From Larkinella arboricola (GTDB lineage: Bacteria; Bacteroidota; Bacteroidia; Cytophagales; Spirosomataceae), in assembly GCF_003259745.1 (NCBI RefSeq), contig NZ_QLMC01000001.1:1116001-1180000 (forward strand): 64,000 bases of DNA. Reading direction: 5' to 3'. Within the stretch, counting starts at the first letter, position 1, and each line of letters opens with the position of its first letter. Shown here in pieces: positions 8,875 through 18,979 of the stretch. A program made the position numbers and the translations under genes. The notes beneath the pieces are model-generated. The model saw only the letters and a list, made by a program, of their open reading frames with translations, did not search any database and was not told where the DNA came from.

Positions 8875-11325
8875 ATGCTTAAGAATTACCTGAAAATCGC
8901 GTACCGAAACCTGCTGAGGCAAAAGACGTTTTCGGTAATCAACATCGTTGGCCTGACCGTCGGGCTGACGTGCTGTTTTCTAATTTTGCTGTTCGTCAGG
9001 CACGAACTGAGCTACGATACGTTTCAGCAGAAATTTGACCGGATTTACCGCGTGACGTACCTGCCCAAATTCGCCGGTCTGACCGAACCACTCGCGCTGA
9101 CCCCGCCCCCGGTACAGCCGGTTCTGGCTTCGAACTTCTCGGAAATCGAAAAATCGGCCCGGATTTTCAACAGCAGCGCCACCATTGAACTGCGGGATAA
9201 CCGGCAGTCGCAGCCCGTCAAGTACGACGAAGAACGGTTTTTTTTCGGCGATTCGACGCTGCTCGATATTTTCTCTTTCAATTTCCTGCAAGGCAATCCA
9301 CGCACGGCCTTGAAGGACAAGTTTACGGTGGTCATTACCGATGAAATTGCGAAGAAGTATTTCGGCAAAACCAGCCCGCTCGGCAAAACGCTGTTGTACG
9401 AAGGGCGACATCCCCTGCGGGTAACGGGCGTGGTTGAGGAGTTTCCGGACAATTCGCACATTCACATCGATCTGCTGTCGAATTACGAAACCATGTACGC
9501 AACCGAAAGCGAAGCCGTGCGGCAAAACCTGCCGCAAAACTGGATTATTTCGCACGGCTATACGTACGTGTTGCTGCGACCCGGCAAAACGCCGGAGTCC
9601 GTCAACGCCCGGTTTCCGAAGTTTTTACAGACCTACGCGCCCAAGCAGGTAGCCAAAGACATTGAGTACAAACTCGAACCGATGCGCGATTTCCATTTGC
9701 GCTCACAGGCGCAGGCTACACCCGAAGCGCCCGGCCGGATGCTCTACATTTACGTTTTTCTCGGAGTGGCGTTCATTACGCTCTTGATTGCCTGCATCAA
9801 CTTCGTGAATCTCTCGACGGCCCGCTCGCTGAAACGGGCGAAGGAAGTCGGTATCCGGAAGGTGCTGGGCAGCGAAAAACAACAGTTGATCGCGCAGTTT
9901 CTGGGGGAGTCGCTGCTGCTGAGTGTCATTGCACTCGCCCTTTCGTTTGTTCTGATTGCGGCTCTGATTCCGGCGTTGAATAACCTGACGGGCAAGGAAT
10001 TAACCATTGGCTATTTTCTGTCCGACATCGGTCTCCTGCTGCTGTTTGTTGGCATTGCCCTGATAACGGGTTTGCTGTCCGGCACGTACCCCGCCTTTTT
10101 CGTCTCCGGTTTTCAGCCCATTGCTACGCTGAAAGGCAGCTTTGTGAGCGGGAAAGCCAAAGGCGGACGGTTGCGTCAGGTCCTGCTCGGGGCGCAGTTT
10201 GTGGCCTCCATTGCCTTGATTATCGGGGCGGTGGTGGCTTTCCGGCAACTCAGCTACATGAAAAACCAGCCGCTGGGGTTTGAAAAAGATTTCATCATTA
10301 CCGCGAATACGCGCAACGAGAAGATTACCAATGTGTTTGCCGATCGCTCCGACAGCACCTATTTCCGGTTGCGGACGTTCCGGGACATTCTCCTGAAAAA
10401 TTCCAACATCCGGCAGGTGACGCTTTCGACGCAAGCGATGGGGTCCGGCTCGGTCCGGCGGAGTGTAGTAGCGGAAGGCCACGCGCCGGAGGAAAACATT
10501 TTTATGGGAACAATGGGCGTTGATCACAATTTTGCCACCACCTACGGCCTGAAGTTTGTGGCCGGACGGGATTTCTCGGAGTCATTCGAAACCGATAAAA
10601 CGGCGGCTTTTATCATCAATGAAACCGGGGTGAAGCAACTGGGCTGGAAATCGGCTGCGGTTGCTGTGGGCAAGTCAATCAATCTGGAAGGGAAGCAGGG
10701 CCGGATCATCGGCGTGCTGAAGGACTTTCACAACCAGTCGCTGCAACGGCCCATCGAGGGGATGCTGATGACCATCGACCAGCCCTTGTTGCGGTTATTT
10801 TCCATCAAAATCCAGTCGCAGAACCGGGCCGAAACGCTGAAGTTTATTCAGCAGGAGTGGGACCGGTTTTTCCCGGAAAAAGGGTTTGCCTATACGTTTC
10901 TGGACGAGAGTCTGGCACGTTTGTACGAAAGCGAACAGCGGTTGAGCAAACTCATCGGTTACTTCGCCGGGCTGGCGGTTTTGATTTCCTGCCTGGGTTT
11001 ATACGGTCTGGTGTCGCTCGTGACCCAGCAGAAAACGAAGGAGATCGGCATCCGGAAGGTGCTGGGCGCAACCGTCGGCAGCATTGTCGGTCTGTTGTCG
11101 CGGGATTTCGTAATGCTGGTGGTGATTTCTCTGGTCATTGCCTCCCCGGTGGCGTGGTGGGCCATGAACAAGTGGCTCTCCGAGTTTGCCTACAAGATTG
11201 ACATCGAGTGGTGGATGTTTGCCCTCGCGGGCGTTCTGGCCGTAGCCGTAACCCTGCTGACGGTGAGTTTTCAGAGCATCAAAGCCGCGTTGACGAATCC
11301 GGTGAAGTCGTTACGCAGCGAATAA
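8875..11325 (+). CDS. MacB/FtsX-like ABC permease (orphan)
   Basis: This is an 816-residue member of the tandem set. An in-frame ATG at 8845 overlaps the end of the previous gene and adds ten residues (MNKSKPILYV) foreign to the family. The ATG at 8875 begins the standard MLKNYLKIAYRNLLRQK, so it is preferred. FtsX loops are KRAKEVGIRKVLGSE and TKEIGIRKVLGAT, and the second core has GVLKDFHNQSL. The first periplasmic core (residues about 50-275) shares little with its neighbours beyond the NSHIHIDLLSNYE-type segment, so it probably recognises something different. It is co-transcribed with the permeases on both sides. Confidence 0.92.
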   Translation: MLKNYLKIAYRNLLRQKTFSVINIVGLTVGLTCCFLILLFVRHELSYDTFQQKFDRIYRVTYLPKFAGLTEPLALTPPPVQPVLASNFSEIEKSARIFNSSATIELRDNRQSQPVKYDEERFFFGDSTLLDIFSFNFLQGNPRTALKDKFTVVITDEIAKKYFGKTSPLGKTLLYEGRHPLRVTGVVEEFPDNSHIHIDLLSNYETMYATESEAVRQNLPQNWIISHGYTYVLLRPGKTPESVNARFPKFLQTYAPKQVAKDIEYKLEPMRDFHLRSQAQATPEAPGRMLYIYVFLGVAFITLLIACINFVNLSTARSLKRAKEVGIRKVLGSEKQQLIAQFLGESLLLSVIALALSFVLIAALIPALNNLTGKELTIGYFLSDIGLLLLFVGIALITGLLSGTYPAFFVSGFQPIATLKGSFVSGKAKGGRLRQVLLGAQFVASIALIIGAVVAFRQLSYMKNQPLGFEKDFIITANTRNEKITNVFADRSDSTYFRLRTFRDILLKNSNIRQVTLSTQAMGSGSVRRSVVAEGHAPEENIFMGTMGVDHNFATTYGLKFVAGRDFSESFETDKTAAFIINETGVKQLGWKSAAVAVGKSINLEGKQGRIIGVLKDFHNQSLQRPIEGMLMTIDQPLLRLFSIKIQSQNRAETLKFIQQEWDRFFPEKGFAYTFLDESLARLYESEQRLSKLIGYFAGLAVLISCLGLYGLVSLVTQQKTKEIGIRKVLGATVGSIVGLLSRDFVMLVVISLVIASPVAWWAMNKWLSEFAYKIDIEWWMFALAGVLAVAVTLLTVSFQSIKAALTNPVKSLRSE

Positions 11326-11370
11326 AACGGTCTGAACCAAAACCAACCCAGCTCTGGATATACCTTAACC

Positions 11371-13797
11371 ATGAACGCTCTCAAAACCACCCTGCGCCAT
11401 CTTTGGCGGAACCGTTTGTTTACGTTCCTGAACATCATCGGCCTGTCGATTGGCATCAGCGGTTGCTGGGTCATCTACCGGATTGTGAGTTACGAGTTTA
11501 GCTTTGACCAGCAACAGCCCAACCGCGAACGGATCTACAGAGTGGTGAGCCGTTTCAAATACGACGGGATCGAGAGCGGTAACGCTGGCGTACCCAAACC
11601 GTTGTCCGAAGCAATTCGGCAGCAGGTGCCGGGCGTAGAGCAGGTGGTGCCGGTGTGGGATCAATGGACGCAATCCGTACGAATACCGGGTGCCAAAGCC
11701 GGGGCGGACCGGTTTTCGGAGCCGAAAAACCAGGTCATGACCAGCCGCCAGTATTTTGAACTGGTACCTTACCGCTGGCTGGCGGGAAGTGCGGTCAAGG
11801 CCCTGGATGCGCCGGATAAGGTTGTGCTAACCCAAAGCCGGGCGGAGCAGTATTTTCCGGGTGTGAAGCCTGTAAATGTGCTGGGCCGGACCCTCGTGTA
11901 CGACGACACGGTGGCCGTGCGGGTTTCCGGGGTGGTGGCCGATCTGGATTTCCCGAGTAGCTTCAGCGCCAAAGAAATTTTTCCGCTCGAAAATAAGGGC
12001 GACATCAGCAAACAATGGGGGGGCGTTAGCTCCAACAACCGACTGTATCTCCAACTGGTTGCGCAGGCGTCTCCGCAGGCGGTGCTGAAGCAGATCAACG
12101 CCATTTCGTACCGGAACGGCGCGGAGAACATGAAGAAGTACCACTTCCAGCGGTGGCACGTGATGCTGCCCTTGTCAGACGTTCACTTTTCGACGGAATA
12201 CGGTGAGAACATGCGCAAGGCTAACCGCAACGTGCTCTATGGTCTGATGGGTATTGCGGTTTTTCTGTTGTTGCTGGCCTGCATCAATTACATCAATCTG
12301 ACGACGGCGCAGGTGCCGCAACGGGCCAAGGAAATCGGCATTCGGAAAACGCTAGGCAGTTCGCGCTGGCACCTGATCCGGCAGTTTTTGGGCGAAACAC
12401 TGGTCATTACGGCTTTTTCGATTCTATTGTCGTATCTGTTATCCTATTGGGTTTTGGCTACCTTCCAGGAGCTGATTCCGGATGGCATGGGGCAACATAC
12501 GGACTACGGGCAAATTGCGGTTTTCCTGCTCGCGCTGATGCTGGGCATCACGGTGTTTTCGGGCCTATATCCCGGCTGGCTGATCACCCGCGTACAGGCC
12601 GTCAGCATCATGCGCGGACAGGCCACGGTGCAGGTTGGCAAAAACCGTCTGACGCTGCGCAAAAGCCTGATTGTGTTTCAGTTTGTGGTAGCTCAATTGT
12701 TTATCGTCGGAACAATGCTGGTGGGCCGGCAATTGAATTATCTGCTCCACAAAGATCTGGGATTCAGCCGGGAAGCGGTTGTGCTGTTGCAGGTTCCCTG
12801 GAAGTTGTGGGATGACCCGGCGTATAAGGGGCGGCAGTTTACGATGCAGCAGGAACTTGTCAGGCAGCCGGGCATTGCCAGTGTTGCCCTGGGAGAACCG
12901 CCCATGAACACTTCGTTCAGCAGCGATAATTTTCAGTATAAAAATAGCCGGGGGCAGATTACCGAGCGATCGGTTTTCTTCAAGACCATTGATACAACGC
13001 TGCTTTCGCTGTATAAAATACCGTTGCTGGCGGGGCGGAATCTGTCGGCAACCGATACCGTTCAGGAGTACATCCTCAATGAAACGGCGCTACATGAATT
13101 CGGGTTTAAGTCGCCCCAGGAGGCCATTGGGAAGTACATTCAGAAAATCGATGGCAAGGCGATTCCGGTGGTGGGCGTGGTCCGGGATTTTCACATCAGG
13201 ACGTTCTACCAGAAAATAGAGCCGGTAATTCTGATGAACGGAAAGCGTCATCTGACCACGTTTAACATCAAACTTCAGTCGTCGAACCCCGAACAGTGGC
13301 AGGCCGCCCTCAAACGGATCGAACCGATCTGGAAAACGTTTTACCCGACCGAACCGTTCGAGTACAAATTTTACGACAGCACGCTGGAAGAGATGTACAC
13401 CAGCGAGCGAAATACGGCCCGGGTTATCAATCTGGCTACGGCGGTGGCCATTGCCATCAGTTGCCTGGGCTTATTCGGCCTTTCAACCCTGATTGCGTAC
13501 CAGCGCATCAAGGAAGTAGGCGTTCGGAAGGTGCTCGGCGCGACGGTATTCAGCATTGTCGGCCTATTGACCAAAGATTTCCTGAAGCTCGTATTGGTTG
13601 CTATCCTGATTGCCTCGCCAATTGCGTACTACTTTACCGATAAGTGGTTGCAGGACTTTGCCTATAAAATTGATATTGAATGGTGGATTTTTGCCGCCGG
13701 AGCCGTTATAGCCATCGTGCTTGCCTTTGTTACCGTCAGTTTTCAGAGCATTAAAGCCGCGTTGACGAATCCGGTGAAGAGTTTGAGAAGTGAATAA
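11371..13797 (+). CDS. MacB/FtsX-like ABC permease (orphan), third of the operon
   Basis: The 808-residue protein begins MNALKTTLRHLWRNR, a more divergent form of the family N-terminus. It carries FtsX loops RAKEIGIRKTLGSSR and IKEVGVRKVLGAT. The second periplasmic core has GVVRDFHIRTF. A GISGCWVIYRIVSYEF segment in TM1 replaces the usual GxxxxxLIxLFVxDEL, and the first periplasmic core is rich in Gln and Arg, so it is one of the more distant paralogues here. The gap to the previous gene is 45 bp with no hairpin. A small unknown gene follows after 22 bp and probably shares the transcript. Confidence 0.92.
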   Translation: MNALKTTLRHLWRNRLFTFLNIIGLSIGISGCWVIYRIVSYEFSFDQQQPNRERIYRVVSRFKYDGIESGNAGVPKPLSEAIRQQVPGVEQVVPVWDQWTQSVRIPGAKAGADRFSEPKNQVMTSRQYFELVPYRWLAGSAVKALDAPDKVVLTQSRAEQYFPGVKPVNVLGRTLVYDDTVAVRVSGVVADLDFPSSFSAKEIFPLENKGDISKQWGGVSSNNRLYLQLVAQASPQAVLKQINAISYRNGAENMKKYHFQRWHVMLPLSDVHFSTEYGENMRKANRNVLYGLMGIAVFLLLLACINYINLTTAQVPQRAKEIGIRKTLGSSRWHLIRQFLGETLVITAFSILLSYLLSYWVLATFQELIPDGMGQHTDYGQIAVFLLALMLGITVFSGLYPGWLITRVQAVSIMRGQATVQVGKNRLTLRKSLIVFQFVVAQLFIVGTMLVGRQLNYLLHKDLGFSREAVVLLQVPWKLWDDPAYKGRQFTMQQELVRQPGIASVALGEPPMNTSFSSDNFQYKNSRGQITERSVFFKTIDTTLLSLYKIPLLAGRNLSATDTVQEYILNETALHEFGFKSPQEAIGKYIQKIDGKAIPVVGVVRDFHIRTFYQKIEPVILMNGKRHLTTFNIKLQSSNPEQWQAALKRIEPIWKTFYPTEPFEYKFYDSTLEEMYTSERNTARVINLATAVAIAISCLGLFGLSTLIAYQRIKEVGVRKVLGATVFSIVGLLTKDFLKLVLVAILIASPIAYYFTDKWLQDFAYKIDIEWWIFAAGAVIAIVLAFVTVSFQSIKAALTNPVKSLRSE

Positions 13798-13819
13798 GTT
13801 GACATAATTTCCTATACCT

Positions 13820-14116
13820 ATGGCACATATCGCGATTCCCATTCCCATGATGCCCGGCAAACAGGACATCGAAATTGAAGTGACCATCAACGGCAAACGT
13901 CAGGAGTTACACTACCGGGTTGAGCTGTTTTACTGGGAAGACTGCAACATTCCGACCATCGACCGCGTGGACTGCATCCGGCAAATGCTGGCGGGTTATG
14001 ATCAGGACTGGACGCTCTACTACATCGGTTCGCCCACCGAGCAGTTTGTGCCCATTACGTTTGTGAAGCGGGAAGACCTGGCCAAACAGCGCAGGTTGCT
14101 GGTGGAGGGGGCCTGA
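13820..14116 (+). CDS. Small conserved-looking protein of unknown function
   Basis: I do not recognise this 98-residue protein. It has no signal peptide, membrane segment or known motif. It is acidic to neutral, with a beta-rich start (IEIEVTINGKRQELHYRVELFYWEDC), a helix (RVDCIRQMLAGYD), then WTLYYIGSPTEQFVPITFVKRED. Codon use and an ordinary Met start at the end of the permease run support a real gene. It follows the third permease by 22 bp and is the last gene before a strong hairpin, so it is probably the 3' cistron of that operon. Any functional link to the permeases is inference from position only. Confidence 0.7.
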   Translation: MAHIAIPIPMMPGKQDIEIEVTINGKRQELHYRVELFYWEDCNIPTIDRVDCIRQMLAGYDQDWTLYYIGSPTEQFVPITFVKREDLAKQRRLLVEGA

Positions 14117-14127
14117 AAAGAAGGCTA

Positions 14128-14218
14128 TTGCGCGAGTTTAGCGGAGAAAAAAAGGAGTTTAGCAGAGATATTCTCTCCGCTAAACTCCTTTTTACTTTGC
14201 GTCACTCTGCGAAAGAGT
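14128..14218. repeat. Intergenic inverted repeat, CTCTGCG/GTTTAGCGGAG family, copy 1
   Basis: The stretch holds related units GTTTAGCGGAG, GAGTTTAGCAGAG, CTCCGCTAAACTC and CTCTGCGAAA. It is one of three related copies, the others near 19606 and 36209. This copy fills nearly the whole gap between two convergent genes. Confidence 0.65.
14149..14193. terminator. Bidirectional terminator-like hairpin
   Basis: Fifteen bases at 14149-14163 (AAAAAGGAGTTTAGC) pair perfectly with 14179-14193, and an inner AGAGA/TCTCT pairing extends the stem. A-run and T-run flanks make it look like an intrinsic terminator in both directions. It lies between the stop of the small gene at 14116 and the SusD stop at 14221, which face each other. 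Confidence 0.7.
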
Positions 14219-14220
14219 TT

Positions 14221-15798
14221 TTAGTTTTTATCCCACCACAACGGCGTAGCCGCATTGTCCGGGCCGTTCAGCAGGGAAACGGCGGCTTTGACGGCTTCGG
14301 TGTTGGATTGTTGTTCCAGCAACAGGAACGGAATCCGGCGGGGGGACTTCGTGGTCGGCAGATCGGCGTTCACCGAGTTGACAACGGGGTACAGCTTCGG
14401 ATACCGGCTCCGGCGAACTTCCGCCCAGGCTTCAATACCGTCAGGGTACAGGGCCAGCCATTTCTGCGTTCCCACTTGTTCCCGCTGAACGGCTTCTGTA
14501 GCCCCCCACTTCACGGTAATGTTCGTCAGAGCGGGCGATTTCTGCTGATCCTGCGGAGCAACGGGCGTTTTCGTGCTGGCAATGTAGGCATCAACCGTTG
14601 CGCCCGTAATACCCCAGCCTTCCATCGAAGCCCGGATACCGTTTTCGTAAGCCTGCTGCGCCGTCACACCACCGGTGTTCCAGCCGTTCAGGGCGGCTTC
14701 GGCCAGCAGGAAATACGCTTCCGCCGTGTGCATGATGTCCTGTCTTACCGCCAACTGACGATCCCAGGCCGAACCCGCACCCGTGTTGCGAATCCAGAGC
14801 GTACCGATATTGGAATTGTTGTCGTTCGTGTTCAGTGGGTCGGTCAACTCCGTGGGTCCCAAGCCATTCCGCAGCCCTTCGTAGGTTTTGGTGTTGAAAG
14901 CCGGTTGGAAATAGATACCGATCCGCGGATCCTCAAAACCCTTCAGAACGGATTCCATGGCGGCACTCATCCGGAACTCACCCCAGCCCGAAATCGTAGC
15001 CAGACCGTTGTTGTCGCCACCCGCCAGGTTTTTAACCATGTACGCATTGTCGGTATTCGCCGTCAACAGGCCACCGGCAATGGCGGCTTCCGCTTCAGTC
15101 TTGGCCCGGGCCGGATCGACTTTTGAAATCCGCAGTGCCAGCCGCAACCGCAATGTGTTGGCAAACTTGATCCATCTATTCACATCACCCGCGTAGATGA
15201 TGTCGTAGCTGCCGTACGGTTTTTCGGCCGTTTTGCCTTTCAAAACCTCGGTAGCTGCCGCCAGGCGCTTGAAGAAGTCATCGTAAATTTTGTCCTGCGG
15301 ATCGTATTTAACGCTGTTTGCCGGAACACCTGCATCGAAATAAGGTACCGGGCCGTAGTAGTCCGTCAGGCGGTGGAAGGCAAACACCCACCAGATGCTG
15401 GCCAGTGCGTACTGCGACGAGGCCGGATCGGTTTGCTCAAACAGGGTCTTCAACTGCGGTACCACCTGCGTGTAAATCGGGTTCCAGTGGGAGTTGATCC
15501 AGGTGGGGTGCATGAAATACCGGTCCGACTGGAAGTTCGGCGTCGTGGTGGCAAAGTACTGGGCAAACAAATCCGCGTACAGGTTCTGGGCGGTTTGGTA
15601 CGTACCGGCCGCATACGAAGCCTGTTGCTGAGCCCGCGCAAACAGGTACGGGAGTTCCGTGGGAGTCAGCGTGGTAATGGCGGTTTTGCTGGTGTTGATT
15701 TCGTCAAAATCGCCCGTACAGCCGCTCCAGATTCCGGCCGAACCGGCAAGCAGCCCGACCATTGACATTTTAAGGAATTTATTAATTGGCATTTTCAT
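14221..15798 (-). CDS. SusD/RagB-like nutrient-binding outer-membrane lipoprotein (SusD-like 2 type)
   Basis: This 525-residue lipoprotein has a signal peptide and a lipobox ending at Cys27 (WSGC). The sequence then reads DFDEINTSKTAITTLTPTELPYLFARAQQ, typical of the SusD-like_2 branch. Family members are alpha-helical lids that sit on the SusC barrel at the cell surface and bind the nutrient. The interior WWVFAFHRLTDYYGPVPYFDAG matches the RagB/SusD core, as does the C-terminal helix block with EAYFLLAEAALNG. It lies 58 bp downstream of its SusC partner in the same direction. No enzyme gene is linked, so the ligand cannot be predicted; a peptide or small oligosaccharide is equally possible. 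Confidence 0.92.
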   Translation of the reverse strand: MKMPINKFLKMSMVGLLAGSAGIWSGCTGDFDEINTSKTAITTLTPTELPYLFARAQQQASYAAGTYQTAQNLYADLFAQYFATTTPNFQSDRYFMHPTWINSHWNPIYTQVVPQLKTLFEQTDPASSQYALASIWWVFAFHRLTDYYGPVPYFDAGVPANSVKYDPQDKIYDDFFKRLAAATEVLKGKTAEKPYGSYDIIYAGDVNRWIKFANTLRLRLALRISKVDPARAKTEAEAAIAGGLLTANTDNAYMVKNLAGGDNNGLATISGWGEFRMSAAMESVLKGFEDPRIGIYFQPAFNTKTYEGLRNGLGPTELTDPLNTNDNNSNIGTLWIRNTGAGSAWDRQLAVRQDIMHTAEAYFLLAEAALNGWNTGGVTAQQAYENGIRASMEGWGITGATVDAYIASTKTPVAPQDQQKSPALTNITVKWGATEAVQREQVGTQKWLALYPDGIEAWAEVRRSRYPKLYPVVNSVNADLPTTKSPRRIPFLLLEQQSNTEAVKAAVSLLNGPDNAATPLWWDKN

Positions 15799-15856
15799 GA
15801 TACTTTCTAACGTGTTTTTGATTCCAAAAATGAGGGTTTCTCAGGTGGGCTTACTT

Positions 15857-18800
15857 TTAGAATCCTAATTTCAGATTAAGACCAACGGTGCGGGTTGAAG
15901 GCAAGGCGCCGTATTCAGAACCCTGGTAGTTGGCGGCACTAATGTTAACATCCGGGTCAAACGGCAGTTTGCGGGTTTTCAGACCGGGAATGTCCAGAAG
16001 GGCGTTGCCCCGGTACAGGAAAAACAGGTTGCGGGCCGTCAGTGACAAACGGGCATTCTTGATAAAGAAGTTCGTCGGGAACGGAATGTTATATCCGAAC
16101 GTCAACTCGCGCAGCCGGACGTTGGTTGTTGAGTAGCCAAAAAACTCGCCCCAGGTATACCGGCCCTGCGATACGGTTTGCCAGAATTGCTCGGACGTGA
16201 TCGCTTTGGTGTTGGTTTCGCCCGTTGCCGTTACGCCTGGCAGTATCCAACCACCTTCGCGGTGCTCGAGCGTGTATTCGGCGGTTCCGTCGTAAGCCAG
16301 GTTGCCATCCGTTCCGGATACCATGATACCGCCCACGCGGCCATCCACCAGGAAGCTCAGGACAAAGTTTTTGTACGAGAACGTGTTGTTAAAACCGAAC
16401 GTCAGTTTGGGGTTGAAGTTACCAATGGTCTGGAAGGCACTTACCACCGGCAGACCGTTGGCGTTGACCACCAACCGTCCCTGCGCGTCTTTGGCCCAGC
16501 CATAGGCCTGCAAATCACCGTATGAACCACCCGCTTCTACGACAGCCGTTGTGGTCCGGGTATTACCGCCCAGGGTAGCCTGTTTTATACCGGGGTACAG
16601 TTCGACAATCGTGTTGACGTTGCGGGCCATGTTCAGCGAAACATCCCAGTTCAGCGCGTTGCCTCTCAGCGGAGAACCCGTCAGGGTTAGCTCAAAACCT
16701 TTGTTGTTGATCTTTCCGGCGTTAACAAACTGAGTGGCAAAACCGGATGCCGGAGCCAGACCGAGTGAAAGAAGCTGGTTGACCGTATTGCTGTTGTAAT
16801 ACGTAAAGTCGAGACCCAGCCGACCATTCAGGAAACGCACGTCCGCACCGAGTTCGGTAGACGTCGAAATCTCGGGCTTCAGGTTTTCGGCCGGGCGCTG
16901 GGTGCTGCGCGAAATGAAACCGCCGGTTCCGCCCTGTGAGAACGAATACGTTTGTTGCAGGCTGTAGGGGGCCGCATCATTACCCACCTGGGCCAACGAT
17001 CCCCGGACTTTGGCGAAACTGATCCAGTTGGGCAGCTTTACCGCGTCTGACAGAATGAAGTTAGCACCGAACGACGAGTAAATGTACGAATACGGCGGAG
17101 GCAGCGTAGATGACCAGTCGTTCCGTACCGAAGCATCGAGCGTCAGATAATCACGGAACGAAACCGAAGCCGTTCCGAATACGTATTGCAGTTCTTTCTG
17201 GCTAAAGCCGGTAATCTGAGTCAGTGCCGACGCAAATGACAGGTCAAAGCGGTTGGCTACCGACAGACCGTTGGTGCTGGCGCCTACCTGCGAAAAGCGG
17301 TTGTACGTCTGTCCAGCTCCGGCGTTGTACGTAATGGCGAAATCATTGCTCAGCTTGTTGTTTCCGGAAATGATCACGTCCATGTTGCGCTCCAGCTGGT
17401 CGAGCGTAAACTCCTGATACGAACCACCCCTTCCGGCAAACAACAGGGTATTGTTGGCATAACTCTGAGAGTTGCGGTCGGTATACCAGTCGTAGCTGAT
17501 CCGTCCCTGAATGTTCAGCCAATCGGTGATATCGTATTTCGCCGATCCGAGGGCCGTTACCCGGTTCCGGGTTTCATTGGCAAAGGTCCGGTTCAGTGTC
17601 CAGTACGGGTTCATATAAATCCCCGAACTGGTCCAGTAGGTCGGATTGCCGTTGGCATCTTCAAACGTGTTGTACTTACCGTTCAAATCCACACTGCGCG
17701 GCACTTTGTAGAGGTTCATCGTCACGGAGCTTTCCTCACCCGACCGCGGTTTGTTATCAATTTTCTGATTGATGTACGTGATCTTGGCGTCGGTCGACAG
17801 GCGGCTTGTAATCTGCGAGTTAAGGCGCAGGTTCAGCGTATGACGCACCAGTTCGTTGTTCGGCAGAATCCCCTGGTTGTAATTGTTCGTATACGAAGTA
17901 TACGTCTGCACCTTGTCCGTACCGCCGGCAATCCCTACGGAATTGTTGGTTGAAATGGCGTTTCGGAAGAAGTCTTTGACGTTGTTCGGGTAGGTCGTAG
18001 TGGCCGCACCCCAGCTATACGGTGAGTTTTCGCTGGATTTACCACCCGCGCCCTGTCCGTACGTATTTTGCAGTTTGGGCAGCAGGAACGGACTTTCGGC
18101 CTGAACACCGGAGTTTACATCCACCGACACTTTACCGGCTTTTCCTTTTTTGGTGGTGATCATGACAACCCCGTTGGCCGCCCGTGAACCGTACAGCGCC
18201 GAAGCGGCCGCACCTTTCAGGACGTTCATGGATTCGATGTCGTCCGGGTTAATGTTGTTGGCACCGTCGCTTCCGTTAATACCGCCGAAGTCACTCGTTA
18301 CCTGACCCCGCACGGTGTTATCAACCGGCACACCGTCAATCACAAACAGGGCGTTGTTGTTACCCGTAATGGAACGGTTTCCGCGCAATACAACCCGCGT
18401 GGCCGAACCCGGACCGGAGGAGCCCTGCGTAACCACCATACCGGCTACTTTACCCGACAGCGTGTTTACAAAGTTGGCATCCCGCACATCGACCAGCTTC
18501 TTGCCATCAATCTGCTGGGTGGCGTAGGTCAGTGTTTTGGCGTTCCGTTCAATACCGAGGGCCGTTACGACGACCTCGTTCAATTGCTTGGCATCTTCCT
18601 GAAGCATGACATCGATCACCGAGCGATCGCCCACGACAATTTCCTGCGTGATGGATCCGATGAACGAGAAAATCAAAACCGTAGCGTTGTTGTCAACCGT
18701 GATGGAATATTGGCCCGCACTGTTGGTCGTTGTACCCTTGGTCGTTCCTTTGATCACGACGTTTACACCCGGTATACCCGCGCCGTTTGCGTCTTTCACC

Positions 18801-18979
18801 GTTCCGGTAATGTCTTTGGCAAGCGGAGCGTTAACGTTGTCTCCTTTCAACTTAGCATGGGCAGGTACCTGAGGAGTTAGAAATGCCGTACAGGTAGCCG
18901 CGAGCGCCAGAAGCGTGCATCGGCGCAGGCTGCGGGGAGTCGGCATTTTCTGCGTTAGAAGATGTACTGTTTTTTGCAT
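15857..18979 (-). CDS. SusC/RagA-type TonB-linked outer-membrane transporter
   Basis: The 1040-residue protein has an N-terminal signal region, then a carboxypeptidase-D-regulatory-like domain around residues 55-140 (DITGTVKDANGAGIPGVNVV). The plug follows, with LRGNRSITGNNNALFVIDGVPVDN, the DDIESMNVLKGAAASALYGSRAANGVVMITTKKG signature in part, and then a long beta-barrel ending in an aromatic residue (LNLKLGF). It imports the substrate captured by the SusD protein encoded 58 bp downstream, powered by TonB. There is no STN domain, unlike the second SusC here, so no direct sigma/anti-sigma signalling is expected. An internal Met at residue 12 is an alternative start. Confidence 0.93.
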   Translation of the reverse strand: MQKTVHLLTQKMPTPRSLRRCTLLALAATCTAFLTPQVPAHAKLKGDNVNAPLAKDITGTVKDANGAGIPGVNVVIKGTTKGTTTNSAGQYSITVDNNATVLIFSFIGSITQEIVVGDRSVIDVMLQEDAKQLNEVVVTALGIERNAKTLTYATQQIDGKKLVDVRDANFVNTLSGKVAGMVVTQGSSGPGSATRVVLRGNRSITGNNNALFVIDGVPVDNTVRGQVTSDFGGINGSDGANNINPDDIESMNVLKGAAASALYGSRAANGVVMITTKKGKAGKVSVDVNSGVQAESPFLLPKLQNTYGQGAGGKSSENSPYSWGAATTTYPNNVKDFFRNAISTNNSVGIAGGTDKVQTYTSYTNNYNQGILPNNELVRHTLNLRLNSQITSRLSTDAKITYINQKIDNKPRSGEESSVTMNLYKVPRSVDLNGKYNTFEDANGNPTYWTSSGIYMNPYWTLNRTFANETRNRVTALGSAKYDITDWLNIQGRISYDWYTDRNSQSYANNTLLFAGRGGSYQEFTLDQLERNMDVIISGNNKLSNDFAITYNAGAGQTYNRFSQVGASTNGLSVANRFDLSFASALTQITGFSQKELQYVFGTASVSFRDYLTLDASVRNDWSSTLPPPYSYIYSSFGANFILSDAVKLPNWISFAKVRGSLAQVGNDAAPYSLQQTYSFSQGGTGGFISRSTQRPAENLKPEISTSTELGADVRFLNGRLGLDFTYYNSNTVNQLLSLGLAPASGFATQFVNAGKINNKGFELTLTGSPLRGNALNWDVSLNMARNVNTIVELYPGIKQATLGGNTRTTTAVVEAGGSYGDLQAYGWAKDAQGRLVVNANGLPVVSAFQTIGNFNPKLTFGFNNTFSYKNFVLSFLVDGRVGGIMVSGTDGNLAYDGTAEYTLEHREGGWILPGVTATGETNTKAITSEQFWQTVSQGRYTWGEFFGYSTTNVRLRELTFGYNIPFPTNFFIKNARLSLTARNLFFLYRGNALLDIPGLKTRKLPFDPDVNISAANYQGSEYGALPSTRTVGLNLKLGF

